A stretch of 64,000 nt of DNA from JAVBNW01 sp031551255. GTDB lineage: Bacteria > Bacillota > Clostridia > Christensenellales > UBA1750. Made by a program: the position numbers and the translations under genes. The stretch's first letter is position 1, and each line of letters opens with the position of its first letter. The notes beneath the pieces were generated by a model, which saw nothing but the letters and a program-made list of their open reading frames with translations, was not told where the DNA came from and searched no databases. The stretch lies in assembly GCA_031551255.1 (NCBI GenBank), contig JAVBNW010000066.1, positions 23,969-87,968 on the forward strand, given 5' to 3'. Shown here one piece after another: positions 34,258 to 42,495 of the stretch.

Positions 34258-35252
34258 CGGCCAGAGGCCCTTCGGGGAGCGAAGGCGAGGTGCGCCTGTT
34301 GGTAAAGGAGGCGGCAAAGCCGCTCGCCGACGAGATAACCGTCGATGCGCTGGGTAGCGTGCTAGCGAAAAAGAACGGTACAGACGCATCGGCGCCGCAT
34401 GTGCTTCTATGCGCGCATATGGACGAAGTCGGGTTCCAGATCCAGGCCGTTACCGAAGACGGGCTGTTGCGCTACGCAATGCTTGGCGGCATCGACCCTG
34501 TCGTGCTCGCATCCAAGCGGGTTGTGGTGGGCAAAAACTCGGTGCCGGGCGTCATTGGCTCCAAGGCGGTTCACCTGCAGGAGCGCGGCGAGTACGAAAA
34601 GCCCTACCGCCATAAGGATCTATACATCGACATCGGCGCCAAGGATAAAAAAGACGCTCTGACGAAGGTATCCGTCGGCGACTTTGCAACATTTGACGGC
34701 GATATCGTAGAGTTTGGCGACGGGTTGATCAAGTCCCGCGCGCTGGACGACCGGGTGGGCTGCTACGCTCTGCTGCGCCTGATGGAGAAGACCTACCCCT
34801 GCGCGGTAACGTACGCCTTCACCGTGCAGGAGGAGGCGGGGCTTCGGGGTGCGACGGCCGTGGGAAACAGGGTTTTACCGGATCTCGCCATCGCGCTGGA
34901 GGGAACGACCGCCGGCGACGTTGGCGACGCCGAATCGTATGAAGAGGTTTGCCGCGTAGGCTCAGGCCCCGCGATCTCGTTTATGGATCTAAGCTCCGTA
35001 TCCCACCGGCCCCTGGTGCGGGCGCTATGCGACGCGGGCTCAAAGGCGGGCATTCCCTGGCAGGTGAAGCGCTATGTCTCCGGCGGCAACGACGCCGGGG
35101 CTATTCAGCGCGCCGGCGAGGGAACGCGCACCGCCGTGGTATCCGTGCCGTGCCGCTATATCCACTCGCCCGCAAGCGTGTGCTCCAAGGCCGACATCGA
35201 CAACATGATTGCGCTGCTGGATGCGTTTCTCGCCTCCGGCGCGAAGATTTAG
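34239..35252 (+). CDS. M42 family metallo-aminopeptidase, second of three
   Basis: 337 residues; ATG 34239 six bases after GGGGGA and inside the end of the preceding gene. Zinc-site segments are LLCAHMDEVGFQ, SRALDDRVGC, FTVQEEAGLRGATA and RYIHSPASV; at the position where the neighbours have ALD, this one has ALEGTTAGD. The three paralogues differ enough to suggest different peptide preferences within one hetero-assembly or a broad peptide-trimming set. Translational overlap implies matched expression. Confidence 0.9.
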   Translation: MLQRLLAARGPSGSEGEVRLLVKEAAKPLADEITVDALGSVLAKKNGTDASAPHVLLCAHMDEVGFQIQAVTEDGLLRYAMLGGIDPVVLASKRVVVGKNSVPGVIGSKAVHLQERGEYEKPYRHKDLYIDIGAKDKKDALTKVSVGDFATFDGDIVEFGDGLIKSRALDDRVGCYALLRLMEKTYPCAVTYAFTVQEEAGLRGATAVGNRVLPDLAIALEGTTAGDVGDAESYEEVCRVGSGPAISFMDLSSVSHRPLVRALCDAGSKAGIPWQVKRYVSGGNDAGAIQRAGEGTRTAVVSVPCRYIHSPASVCSKADIDNMIALLDAFLASGAKI

Positions 35253-35262
35253 GAGGATTGCC

Positions 35263-36255
35263 ATGAGTGCAAGGGATACGCTTCTTAAGCTGCTCGCCCC
35301 CTCCGCCCCCGCGGGTTTTGAAGGGGCGATCGCCGAGGTGATCGAGAAAGAACTCGCGCCTTACGCCGATTCGATCCGCACCGATGCGCTGGGCAACCTA
35401 ATCGTCACAAAAAACGGCCCGGGCAAGCGGCTGATGCTCGCCGCGCACATGGATCAGATCGGTTTTATCGTATCGGATATCGACGAGAAGGGCTTCCTGC
35501 GCGTCGCGCGGCTCGGAGGCATCTTTCTCAAGCATACGGTCGGCCAGCACCTAGTGTTTGAATCTGGCGCGCGCGGCATTCTGTTTGACGAAGTCGACAG
35601 GGACGGCAAGGAATTGCAGTTTAGCCACCTGTTTGTAGATATCGGCGCCTCTTCCCGCGAGGAGGCCGAGAAAAAGGTGAAAATCGGCGACTGGGCCGTC
35701 TACGCGCCCAACGTTACGGAAATGGGCAACCGCGTCGCGTCGCCGTACATGGACAACCGCGCCGGCTGCGCGCTGCTCGTCGAGGCGTTTAAGCAGCTCA
35801 AGAGCCCGCAAAACGAAATTGTGGCGGTGTTTACCGTTCAAGAAGAACTGGGCCTGCGCGGCGCGACTACTGCCGCGTATGCGGTCGATCCGGACATGGG
35901 CATCGCGCTGGATGTGACGCTGACCGGAGACGCCCCCAAGGCCAACCGCATGTCGGTCAAACTAGGCGGGGGCATCGCGATCAAGGTAATGGATTCTTCG
36001 GTGGTTTGCCACCCCGCCGTGCGCAAGCTGATGGAATCCACCGCCCAAACCCACGGCATTCAGTGGCAGCACGAGGTGCTTACCGCCGGCGGAACCGATT
36101 CCGGGGCCATCCACAAATCCCGCGCGGGGGTGCCCTGTGGCGTATTGTCCGTTCCGTGCCGCTATGTGCATTCGCCTGCCGAAACAATCGACCTTGGCGA
36201 TTTGGAGGCGGGGATCCGTCTGCTAGCGGCCATCATGGAAAACCCTATCGGCTAA
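35263..36255 (+). CDS. M42 family metallo-aminopeptidase, third of three
   Basis: 330 residues; ATG six bases after AGGAGG and ten after the previous stop. Zinc-site segments: MLAAHMDQIGF (Gln replaces the usual Glu after Asp), PYMDNRAGCA, FTVQEELGLRGATTA, GIALDVTLTGD, RYVHSPAETI. It closes a three-gene M42 operon and is followed by a long hairpin at 36300-36343. The paralogues were probably made by tandem duplication long ago, since DNA similarity is low. Confidence 0.9.
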   Translation: MSARDTLLKLLAPSAPAGFEGAIAEVIEKELAPYADSIRTDALGNLIVTKNGPGKRLMLAAHMDQIGFIVSDIDEKGFLRVARLGGIFLKHTVGQHLVFESGARGILFDEVDRDGKELQFSHLFVDIGASSREEAEKKVKIGDWAVYAPNVTEMGNRVASPYMDNRAGCALLVEAFKQLKSPQNEIVAVFTVQEELGLRGATTAAYAVDPDMGIALDVTLTGDAPKANRMSVKLGGGIAIKVMDSSVVCHPAVRKLMESTAQTHGIQWQHEVLTAGGTDSGAIHKSRAGVPCGVLSVPCRYVHSPAETIDLGDLEAGIRLLAAIMENPIG

Positions 36256-36299
36256 AGCGCATCAACTGCACCGGGAGACATGTCAACCAGCATATACTG

Positions 36300-36343
36300 T
36301 GGGCGAGCCGGCAGCAATGCGGCGCATAATGCCGGCTCGCCCA
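36300..36343 (+). terminator. Long hairpin after the M42 operon
   Basis: Perfect 14-bp inverted repeat TGGGCGAGCCGGCA with a 16-base loop. There is no strong T tract, so termination may be partial. Confidence 0.55.
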
Positions 36344-36377
36344 CATCCAATAAAAACCATATCGGGAGCATGAAAAC

Positions 36378-37364
36378 GTGAAGAAAATCATACCGATTGT
36401 ATTGCTCGCCGTCGCGGCGGTGATTGGCGTTGCGATTTGGCTTTTGCCCGCGGATCTTCCGCAGCAGGCCCTCGAGCCGCCGGTCGTGGCTACGCCTACG
36501 CCGCGTGCGGCGGAGGCCACCGAGCGACCCACGCCTACCCCCACGCCCGCGCCTACCCCGGAGCCGACGGCGACGCCCGAGCCCACCCCAAAGCCCATAG
36601 AACTGCCCGCGGCCACGCCGGTGCCCGATCTTCCGATCGCCACCGAACCGGATTTTGACACCTCCGAAACCGGCAGCGCGGTCGTTTCCATACGCCTTTC
36701 TTCCGATAAAAAGATCAAGGTGCAAATCGCAAAGCAAAGCAAAAAGTATACGCACGACCTGCCCGGCGATAACCTGCCCGTACGCTATCCTCTCAACATG
36801 GGCACGGGGGAATATTCCGCCTCGGTGCTCGAGCGGGTGGGTAGCTCGGGCAGCCAATACAGGCTGCTTGACAAAAAATCGTTCTCGGCCTCGTGGGACG
36901 ATCCCAACACGCCGTATTTGCAAAGCGTGCAGCGCATACGTTGGGACAAGAGCATGATGCCCGTCCACGAGGCGCTCACCATCGAGCAGCGCGAGGGGGA
37001 TGACGGCAAGCTTCAGGCGATTTACGAATTGCTCGCAGGATCTTTGCAGTACGATTGGGCGGTGCTCAACAAGCTTCCCACCGGCTATCTGCCCGACATC
37101 GAGAAGACGTACGACACGCGCCTTGGCATCTGCTACGATTTTTCTTCCCTGCTCGCATCGATGATGCGCGCCGCCGGTATCCCCGCCAAGTTGATGATCG
37201 GCAACAGCGATTTGATCGACGGCCGGCACGCATGGAACGAAGTATTGGTAAATGGAGAGTGGATCGTGGTGGATCTGACGGTGGATTCGATCTACCGCGA
37301 AGACGGCGAAGCCTATACGTTCGAAAAGATTAAGACTCAATATTACCCCGATATGGAATTTTAG
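36378..37364 (+). CDS. Membrane-anchored transglutaminase-like protein with Pro/Thr linker
   Basis: 328 residues; GTG start nine bases after GGGAG. One N-terminal membrane anchor (about 4-23), then a Pro/Thr/Ala/Glu-rich linker (about 38-75), then an extracellular domain ending in a transglutaminase-like core. In that core GICYDFSSLLASMMRAAGIPAKLMIGN holds the Cys, GRHAWNEVLVNG the His and WIVVDLTVDS the Asp of the catalytic triad. Such domains cut or rearrange peptide bonds or serve as inactive binders at the cell surface. A shorter-linker paralogue follows at 37513. Confidence 0.87.
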   Translation: MKKIIPIVLLAVAAVIGVAIWLLPADLPQQALEPPVVATPTPRAAEATERPTPTPTPAPTPEPTATPEPTPKPIELPAATPVPDLPIATEPDFDTSETGSAVVSIRLSSDKKIKVQIAKQSKKYTHDLPGDNLPVRYPLNMGTGEYSASVLERVGSSGSQYRLLDKKSFSASWDDPNTPYLQSVQRIRWDKSMMPVHEALTIEQREGDDGKLQAIYELLAGSLQYDWAVLNKLPTGYLPDIEKTYDTRLGICYDFSSLLASMMRAAGIPAKLMIGNSDLIDGRHAWNEVLVNGEWIVVDLTVDSIYREDGEAYTFEKIKTQYYPDMEF

Positions 37365-37427
37365 GTAGCCGTTTTCCGGAGTTTTCCTGTTTTCAATCTT
37401 TTTTCAGTCACATAAGTCAACCATCTA

Positions 37428-37457
37428 TTGGCAAAAAAGGTTTCTGTGTGATATGAT
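37428..37457 (+). promoter_or_regulatory. Promoter of the second transglutaminase-like gene
   Basis: TTGGCA (37428-37433), 18 bases, TATGAT (37452-37457), 55 bases before the start codon. It suggests separate transcription from the preceding paralogue. Confidence 0.6.
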
Positions 37458-37512
37458 GTGATTAAGCGGAATACAGATCGATACGACTGTTCCTGATAAG
37501 GTGGTGAACCCC

Positions 37513-38505
37513 GTGCATCCTAAAAAGATCATGCCCATCGTGATTGCGCTGTTACTTACCTGTGCGATCACGGGTGTCGGAATCGCCGTCGTGTCGCAGG
37601 CCGGAAACGACGCCTTCTTGGGTACAATTCCGGAAATGGAATTGTATGCCACGATCGACGACGAGTCGGTTCCGTTTGGAACCACCAAAGCGCAGGCGGA
37701 ACTGATCGGCCCGGTTGCCGGGCAGGATTTGGCGACGACGGCCGTCATCGTATACGACGGGGCGATTTCCGTCCGCTACTACAACGCCAGTTCCAATACG
37801 TTTAAGGTAAAGATATCCGCCAACGGCCGCACGAGCTCGTGCACCTATAAACCCGACAATTCCACGCTGCGCATTCCGCTGATGTACGGCGAGGGCGAGT
37901 ACATGATCATGATCATGGAAATGCTGGGCACTGAGGCCAGAACCGTCGTATCCCAGCGCGTACAGTGCGGGGGCACGGTTACGCAAGCAAGCGCGGGCAC
38001 GGCCCAAACCGGAACCTCTTCCGGCAAGTGGACCATCGACACCACCGATCCGTACCTGACGGCGGTTTCCGACATCAACTGGTCCGACGACCTCTCGTCG
38101 GTTAAGAAGGCCCGCGAACTGTGCGATACCCTGACGGGTGAAAAGGAAAAGGCGAAGGCGGTATACAACTTCCTAGTTGCAAGGCTCAGCTATGATTACT
38201 CCAAAGTCGGCAAGCTGCCGTCCGGCTATACCCCTACCATGGATACCACATATTCCACATCCAAAGGCATCTGCTACGATTTCGCGTCGCTCTACGCGGG
38301 CATGTTGCGCTCGGTGGGCGTCAAGACAAAGATGGTGACCGGGTATAACTCCATGATAGACGGCTATCATGCGTGGAACGACGTATACTACGACGGCGCG
38401 TGGCACAGGGTCGATTTAACGATCGACAGCCAGTTGCGCGAAAGCAAGGTCGCCTACGGGTTTGAGTCTCCGCAGGGCACGGTAACGGTCTCCAAATCGT
38501 ACTAA
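37513..38505 (+). CDS. Membrane-anchored transglutaminase-like protein, paralogue
   Basis: 330 residues; GTG 37513 six bases after AAGGTGGTG. One N-terminal membrane segment (about 7-26), then about 150 residues of beta-rich region, a short Thr/Ser/Gly linker, and the transglutaminase core: GICYDFASLYAGMLRSVGVKTKMVTGY (Cys), GYHAWNDVYYDGAWHRVDLTID (His, Asp). The same overall plan as the 36378 protein, including KLPSGYTPTMDTTYSTSKGICYDF versus KLPTGYLPDIEKTYDTRLGICYDF, shows a tandem duplication. It is closed by a strong terminator at 38525. Confidence 0.87.
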   Translation: MHPKKIMPIVIALLLTCAITGVGIAVVSQAGNDAFLGTIPEMELYATIDDESVPFGTTKAQAELIGPVAGQDLATTAVIVYDGAISVRYYNASSNTFKVKISANGRTSSCTYKPDNSTLRIPLMYGEGEYMIMIMEMLGTEARTVVSQRVQCGGTVTQASAGTAQTGTSSGKWTIDTTDPYLTAVSDINWSDDLSSVKKARELCDTLTGEKEKAKAVYNFLVARLSYDYSKVGKLPSGYTPTMDTTYSTSKGICYDFASLYAGMLRSVGVKTKMVTGYNSMIDGYHAWNDVYYDGAWHRVDLTIDSQLRESKVAYGFESPQGTVTVSKSY

Positions 38506-38524
38506 AATCAGCATATCGTACAAC

Positions 38525-38568
38525 GCCCTCCCCCTGCCGCCAGCAAATCCGCGCGGCGAGGGGAGGGC
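38525..38568 (+). terminator. Rho-independent terminator
   Basis: GCCCTCCCC and GGGGAGGGC arms with extra pairing inside, followed by CGTTTTT, 20 bases after the stop. Confidence 0.85.
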
Positions 38569-38809
38569 CGTTTTTCAAAAGCGGCAACTTTCAACATCGA
38601 TTTGACGTTTTCCATAAAGTAATGCTTGTATCGGCGCACGCGGCGCGGTATGCTAAGAGTCGCACGGTATCGCATGGATAGGCTCATACGTAAAACCGCC
38701 CGCCATGAGCGACCTTGTCCGCAAGGCGTTTGCCTACCTACGCACCGAGTCAAAGGAGCGCGAACGCGCATAGAATGCGCATATCATAAAGAACGCAGGG
38801 AATGATCAG
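38569..38809. other. Intergenic, no gene supported
   Basis: The only plausible frame is 22 codons from ATG 38705 without a ribosome site. No promoter with both boxes is visible for the gene at 38810. Confidence 0.35.
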
Positions 38810-39601
38810 ATGCTGCTAAAAGTCGTTTCGTTCAACATGAAGCGCACCGCCACAGCGGTTGCAAAAAACCATTGGATGCGCCGGATGGATGCGATCCGTT
38901 CGTTTTTTCAGGCCGAATGCCCGGATATCGTCGGCACGCAGGAGATGATCATCTCCTACCTGCGCAAGGCCGAGAGCATGCTGCCGGAATACGGCTGGGT
39001 GGGCGAAGGCCGGGGCGGTGGCGAAGAGGGCGAATTTACCGCGATCTTCTACCGCAAAGACAAGCTGCGCGTGCTTAACTGGGGCACGTTCTGGTTGTCT
39101 CGCACGCCGTCAATCCCGGGCAGCCGCTCGTGGCTGTCCCTGTTTCCGCGCACCTGCACGTGGGCGATCTTCGAATCGATACAGTGCGGCGCGCGCGTGT
39201 GCATCTACAACACGCATCTCGATTGTTTGAGCATGTTTGCGCGCCTCAACGGCCTTGCGATGATTCGACGGCACATCGAAACCAACATGACTACCTGCCC
39301 CGAGGCGGTACTGATGGGCGACTTCAACGCGTCTCCCTACAGCCATACTCTCGCGCTTCTTGACGGAAATGACGGGCCCGCGCTGCAAAGCAGCTACCGC
39401 GTACATGTACAGGATCAAGACGGCCCCGGCCGCACATACCACGGCTTTAGAGGGAAGAAAGACGGGCACCCGATCGACTACATCTTCGCCTCCGATACGC
39501 TGAACGTCTTGAGCAACCATGTCGACCGGCAAACATACCAAAACCGCTATCCGTCCGATCATTACCCCGTGATCACGGTGCTGAGCACACAGGGCACCTG
39601 A
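38810..39601 (+). CDS. Endonuclease/exonuclease/phosphatase family protein
   Basis: 263 residues. The EEP fold is shown by LKVVSFNMKR, DIVGTQEM (metal Glu), YNTHLDCLSMFARLNG, VLMGDFNASPYS (catalytic Asp/Asn), PIDYIFASD and YPSDHYPVITVL (catalytic His). Members are Mg-dependent phosphodiesterases or phosphatases of nucleic acid, sphingomyelin or inositol phosphates. With no signal peptide this one should be cytoplasmic. AGGGA precedes the ATG weakly. It is a single-gene unit ending at the hairpin at 39624. Confidence 0.88.
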   Translation: MLLKVVSFNMKRTATAVAKNHWMRRMDAIRSFFQAECPDIVGTQEMIISYLRKAESMLPEYGWVGEGRGGGEEGEFTAIFYRKDKLRVLNWGTFWLSRTPSIPGSRSWLSLFPRTCTWAIFESIQCGARVCIYNTHLDCLSMFARLNGLAMIRRHIETNMTTCPEAVLMGDFNASPYSHTLALLDGNDGPALQSSYRVHVQDQDGPGRTYHGFRGKKDGHPIDYIFASDTLNVLSNHVDRQTYQNRYPSDHYPVITVLSTQGT

Positions 39602-39623
39602 GCGGAAACTACATAAAAAGAAG

Positions 39624-39656
39624 AGCCGCCGATGCACATTTCGTTGCATGGCGGCT
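39624..39656. terminator. Bidirectional terminator between convergent genes
   Basis: AGCCGCC-ATGCA stem with TTTTA on the plus side and A-rich bases on the other. It serves both the EEP gene and the Nudix gene. Confidence 0.75.
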
Positions 39657-39727
39657 TTTATAGTCTCCGACCTCCATAAAAGTCGTTATATCCATAAAAC
39701 GCGTTCGCATCGGTGCGTTCATATTGT

Positions 39728-40213
39728 TTATTCGGCGTTTACCTTGAAAGAGGCGCGATCCAGCCCCAGGTATTCGGATGCGCCGCTTGCGAGAAGCCTG
39801 GCGAGCGCCGACCTGAACGGCCTTGGGTATAGCTCGATCCCCGCGATTTCTTCCACCGGTACCCACGCAAACCCGACCTGATCGATATCGGCTTCGGTGG
39901 GGGCGCGCTTCTCGTCATCTTCAACGCGGCATTCGAAAATATGATAGATTTTGTGCACGTGATCGGGGTAGCGCACCTTCATCGCTTCATCGTCCCAAAT
40001 CTCCTCGCACAGGGCCAGAAACCTACCGACGGATACGACGTAGCCGGTCTCTTCCAGGCACTCCCTGCGCACGGCCTCCTGCATCGTCTCGCCCTGATGC
40101 TGGCCTCCGCCGGGCAGATCGTAGTATTCGCCCATCAGAGAATTTTTGTTTTTGTTCAGCAGCACCTTGCCATTCTTTAGAATCACGGCCTTTGCAGCGC
40201 AGCGGATGCTCAT
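39728..40213 (-). CDS. Nudix hydrolase
   Basis: 161 residues. The Nudix box runs GGGQHQGETMQEAVRREC then LEETGY (residues about 34-58), matching Gx5Ex7REUxEExGU. The family hydrolyses nucleoside diphosphates linked to another moiety, often as house-cleaning. The ATG overlaps the TGA of the upstream hydrolase gene (ATGA), so the two are coupled. Substrate not evident; YDLPGGG with a WVPVEEI tail is common in ADP-ribose and mutator-type members. Confidence 0.92.
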   Translation of the reverse strand: MSIRCAAKAVILKNGKVLLNKNKNSLMGEYYDLPGGGQHQGETMQEAVRRECLEETGYVVSVGRFLALCEEIWDDEAMKVRYPDHVHKIYHIFECRVEDDEKRAPTEADIDQVGFAWVPVEEIAGIELYPRPFRSALARLLASGASEYLGLDRASFKVNAE

Positions 40214-41130
40214 TGCGCGCCCTCCCCTTTTCTATCGAAGCATTGTTCCACCAGCTTAAGCACCGCGCGGCTTGTCTCCGTGCCGTTCACCAGCATCGCA
40301 AACTGCCCGCCGGAACCCAGGTCGCACAGTTGCGCGCCGGGGTACAGCGCGCGCAGGCAATCCTGCTCCTGCGCATAGAGCTTATCCTCGCCGCTGTACA
40401 TGATGGAAACTCTGCCCTTCCAGCCCTCCATATCGCCGGGGGCAAACGGGCGCTGCGCGTATAAATCCGGCTGGGCGACGTAATTGAGGTTGACGTATTG
40501 CTTTTTGTACATGTGGTTGCAGTACGTATCCTCGATGAACGCGCGCCAGAAATCCAGCTGGGTCTCCATGCCTTCGGGGCAGTTAGAGTGAAACGCGTTG
40601 TCGGCCATGGCCATGCGGGCCGCGTTGTTAAAATTCATAAAGACCATCCGGGCAGCGTTGGCGCGGCGGGCCTTCCAGCGCTCCAGCGCGGCGGCGGGCA
40701 GATCGCGCGAAGGGGCTCCGGTGAGGCACAGCGCAGCCCCCACCACGCGGCCCGGACTCTTGCGCAGGATGATCTGTGCGATGAGCCCGCCCAGCGAATA
40801 GCCCACCAGCGCAATGTTTCCGATGCCCATCTGGTTAAGCGTAAAGAGGATGCCGTCCGCGGCTTCCTCAAGCGACTTGCACTCGGGCAGCGAAAAGGCC
40901 ACGGCCCTGCGTATTCCGCGCAGCTCGAGCATCTGTGGAAACCAAACCTCGCCGTGCGCCATACCGCCCGGCAGGAACACCACGGCCTCGTCTCCCTCGC
41001 CGAGCGACCACGTGCGGTACACCCGCTTGCGATAGACTTCGGAAAATGCCGTCGTGCGCTCGCGAAACGCGTTGAGCATGCCGACCATGCGCGGGTTGGC
41101 GCCCGCGTAGATGAGGCTGAGTTCGCGCAA
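40210..41130 (-). CDS. Alpha/beta hydrolase-fold protein lacking the catalytic His
   Basis: 306 residues; TTG start after GGGAG. The fold shows AVVFLPGGMAHGEVW (oxyanion side), IALVGYSLGGLIAQI with nucleophile S112, and SIMYSGEDKLYAQEQ with acid D249. At the position where family members carry G-G-H-F this one reads GSGGQFAML, with Gln276 in place of the catalytic His. It may be an inactive binder, or a His elsewhere may serve. It is coupled by overlap to the Nudix gene. A palindromic element lies just upstream at 41182-41357. Confidence 0.8.
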   Translation of the reverse strand: MRELSLIYAGANPRMVGMLNAFRERTTAFSEVYRKRVYRTWSLGEGDEAVVFLPGGMAHGEVWFPQMLELRGIRRAVAFSLPECKSLEEAADGILFTLNQMGIGNIALVGYSLGGLIAQIILRKSPGRVVGAALCLTGAPSRDLPAAALERWKARRANAARMVFMNFNNAARMAMADNAFHSNCPEGMETQLDFWRAFIEDTYCNHMYKKQYVNLNYVAQPDLYAQRPFAPGDMEGWKGRVSIMYSGEDKLYAQEQDCLRALYPGAQLCDLGSGGQFAMLVNGTETSRAVLKLVEQCFDRKGEGAQ

Positions 41131-41181
41131 GGCAAAGTCACTCCCTTCCCAATCGATGCTAAGGCATCACGGCAGGCTTTC

Positions 41182-41357
41182 TAGGGCGTGTCCCTAAAGT
41201 CACCGGGATGCAGATTGCGGCAGGTTTTTCGGCGGATCAAGGAGTTTCGCCGTTTTTCTTCGGCGGGGAATCGCGCAGGTACGCGTACCCGCCCGCGAGG
41301 CGCAAAGCGCCGAAAAATGCCGCAAGATGCGCGTAAGAGTTTAGGGACACGCCCTAA
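41182..41357. repeat. Nested-palindrome repeat element, second type
   Basis: 176 bases. Outer arms TAGGGCGTGTCCCTAAA and TTTAGGGACACGCCCTA are exact 17-base inverted repeats. A second pair inside (TTGCGGCAGG-TTTTTCGGCG against CGCCGAAAAA-TGCCGCAA) and a central palindrome GGTACGCGTACC complete the structure. It fills the space between two genes transcribed in the same (minus) direction. Same plan as the 24111 and 47069 elements, different sequence. Confidence 0.85.
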
Positions 41358-41365
41358 TCGATCGC

Positions 41366-42331
41366 CTACCGTTCGATCGCGGCGAAAACCTTCCCCACCG
41401 TATCCATCAAATCCCTCGTAAGGCCGTGGGTGAGCAGTTCGTTCTCAAGCCGCCCCGCGCGGATATCCGCCATGGCCGCGTCAAACTCAAACTGGAAACC
41501 CTCACCCTCAAAGCCGGGTTCGTAGCACTCGGTTTTGCCCTCCACTGTAAGCTCTGCGAATTTCGGAGCCCAGAAATGCGGTAGACGGATGAAGCCCTTT
41601 TCGCCATACACCACCGCATCCTGAGGCTCATCCACCGAAAGCCCGCAAAACAGCCTGGCGACCGCGCCATCCTGGTATTGAAAGTTCATCGCGCACAGGT
41701 TATCTACGCCGTTGGGCGCAAAATCCGCAAGCGCGGAGATTTTTTGCGGTTGCCCGTCCATCAGGAAGCGCGCTATGGCGATCACGTAGATGCCCACATC
41801 CAATAGCGCGCCGCCGCCCAGTTCCTTGCCAAAGAGGCGGTGGGAGGCATCGAAGGGGCGGTTGAACGAAAACGCGGCTGTCAGCGAGCGCACACGCCCG
41901 ATCCTGCCCTCCTTAACCCACTCCATCGCCTTGCGCACGGCGGGGTTGTGGCGCGTCCACATGCCGTCCATAAGATACGCACCCTCGGCCTTCGCGCAGG
42001 CGATGATCTCATTTGTATCCTGAAGATCCATGGCGATCGGCTTTTCGCACAGCACCGGCAGGCCCTTTTTAAGCGCCAGCATCGCGTATTCCTTGTGCGA
42101 AGGGTGCAGGGTTGCGACGTACACCGCCTTCACCGCCGGATCGTCCATGGCCTCCGCCGCCGCCCTGTAGGCCTTTGCCCCATACTCGTCGGCGAGCTTC
42201 TTAGCGTTTTCAAACGTCTTGGAATATACGGCGGCGAGGTAGCCCCCATCCGTCCGCCCCATGTCGCGCATGACCCGCCGGGTGATGCCGCCCGAGCCTA
42301 TGAAGCACCAGCCAAACCGCCTGTCGTCCAT
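41366..42331 (-). CDS. Gfo/Idh/MocA family NAD(P)-dependent oxidoreductase
   Basis: 321 residues from ATG 42331, AAGGAG nine bases ahead. The Rossmann start reads FGWCFIGSGGITRRVMRDM, the substrate-domain signature is VLCEKPIAM (with the conserved E-K-P), and GGALLDVGIYVIAIARFLM holds the catalytic Asp/Tyr region. It oxidises or reduces a sugar, inositol or related polyol with a nicotinamide cofactor in the cytoplasm. The exact sugar is unknown; its company of sugar-acid dehydratases fits glycan use. Confidence 0.92.
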   Translation of the reverse strand: MDDRRFGWCFIGSGGITRRVMRDMGRTDGGYLAAVYSKTFENAKKLADEYGAKAYRAAAEAMDDPAVKAVYVATLHPSHKEYAMLALKKGLPVLCEKPIAMDLQDTNEIIACAKAEGAYLMDGMWTRHNPAVRKAMEWVKEGRIGRVRSLTAAFSFNRPFDASHRLFGKELGGGALLDVGIYVIAIARFLMDGQPQKISALADFAPNGVDNLCAMNFQYQDGAVARLFCGLSVDEPQDAVVYGEKGFIRLPHFWAPKFAELTVEGKTECYEPGFEGEGFQFEFDAAMADIRAGRLENELLTHGLTRDLMDTVGKVFAAIER

Positions 42332-42448
42332 ATATAGCGCTCCTTTATGAAAATATAGATAAAGATTCCTTGTGATTCTACCGCCGGGCCGCCAAAGTGT
42401 CAACCAAGGCACCGCTATGCGAGCCTGGAGGAACCGGCGCATCCATGC

Positions 42449-42476
42449 GAGAAAGCCCTGTTTCCAGGGCTTTCTC
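42449..42476 (-). terminator. Perfect 12-bp hairpin after the DUF4349 gene
   Basis: GAGAAAGCCCTG and its exact complement with a 4-base loop, 20 bases after the stop on the minus strand. No T run follows, so efficiency is uncertain. Confidence 0.6.
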
Positions 42477-42495
42477 CATCGCGCGTAAAACCAAT

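Noticed and set aside
38705..38773. A 22-codon frame MSDLVRKAFAYLRTESKERE...
   Set aside because: No ribosome site, no promoter in register and no known family; too short to support.
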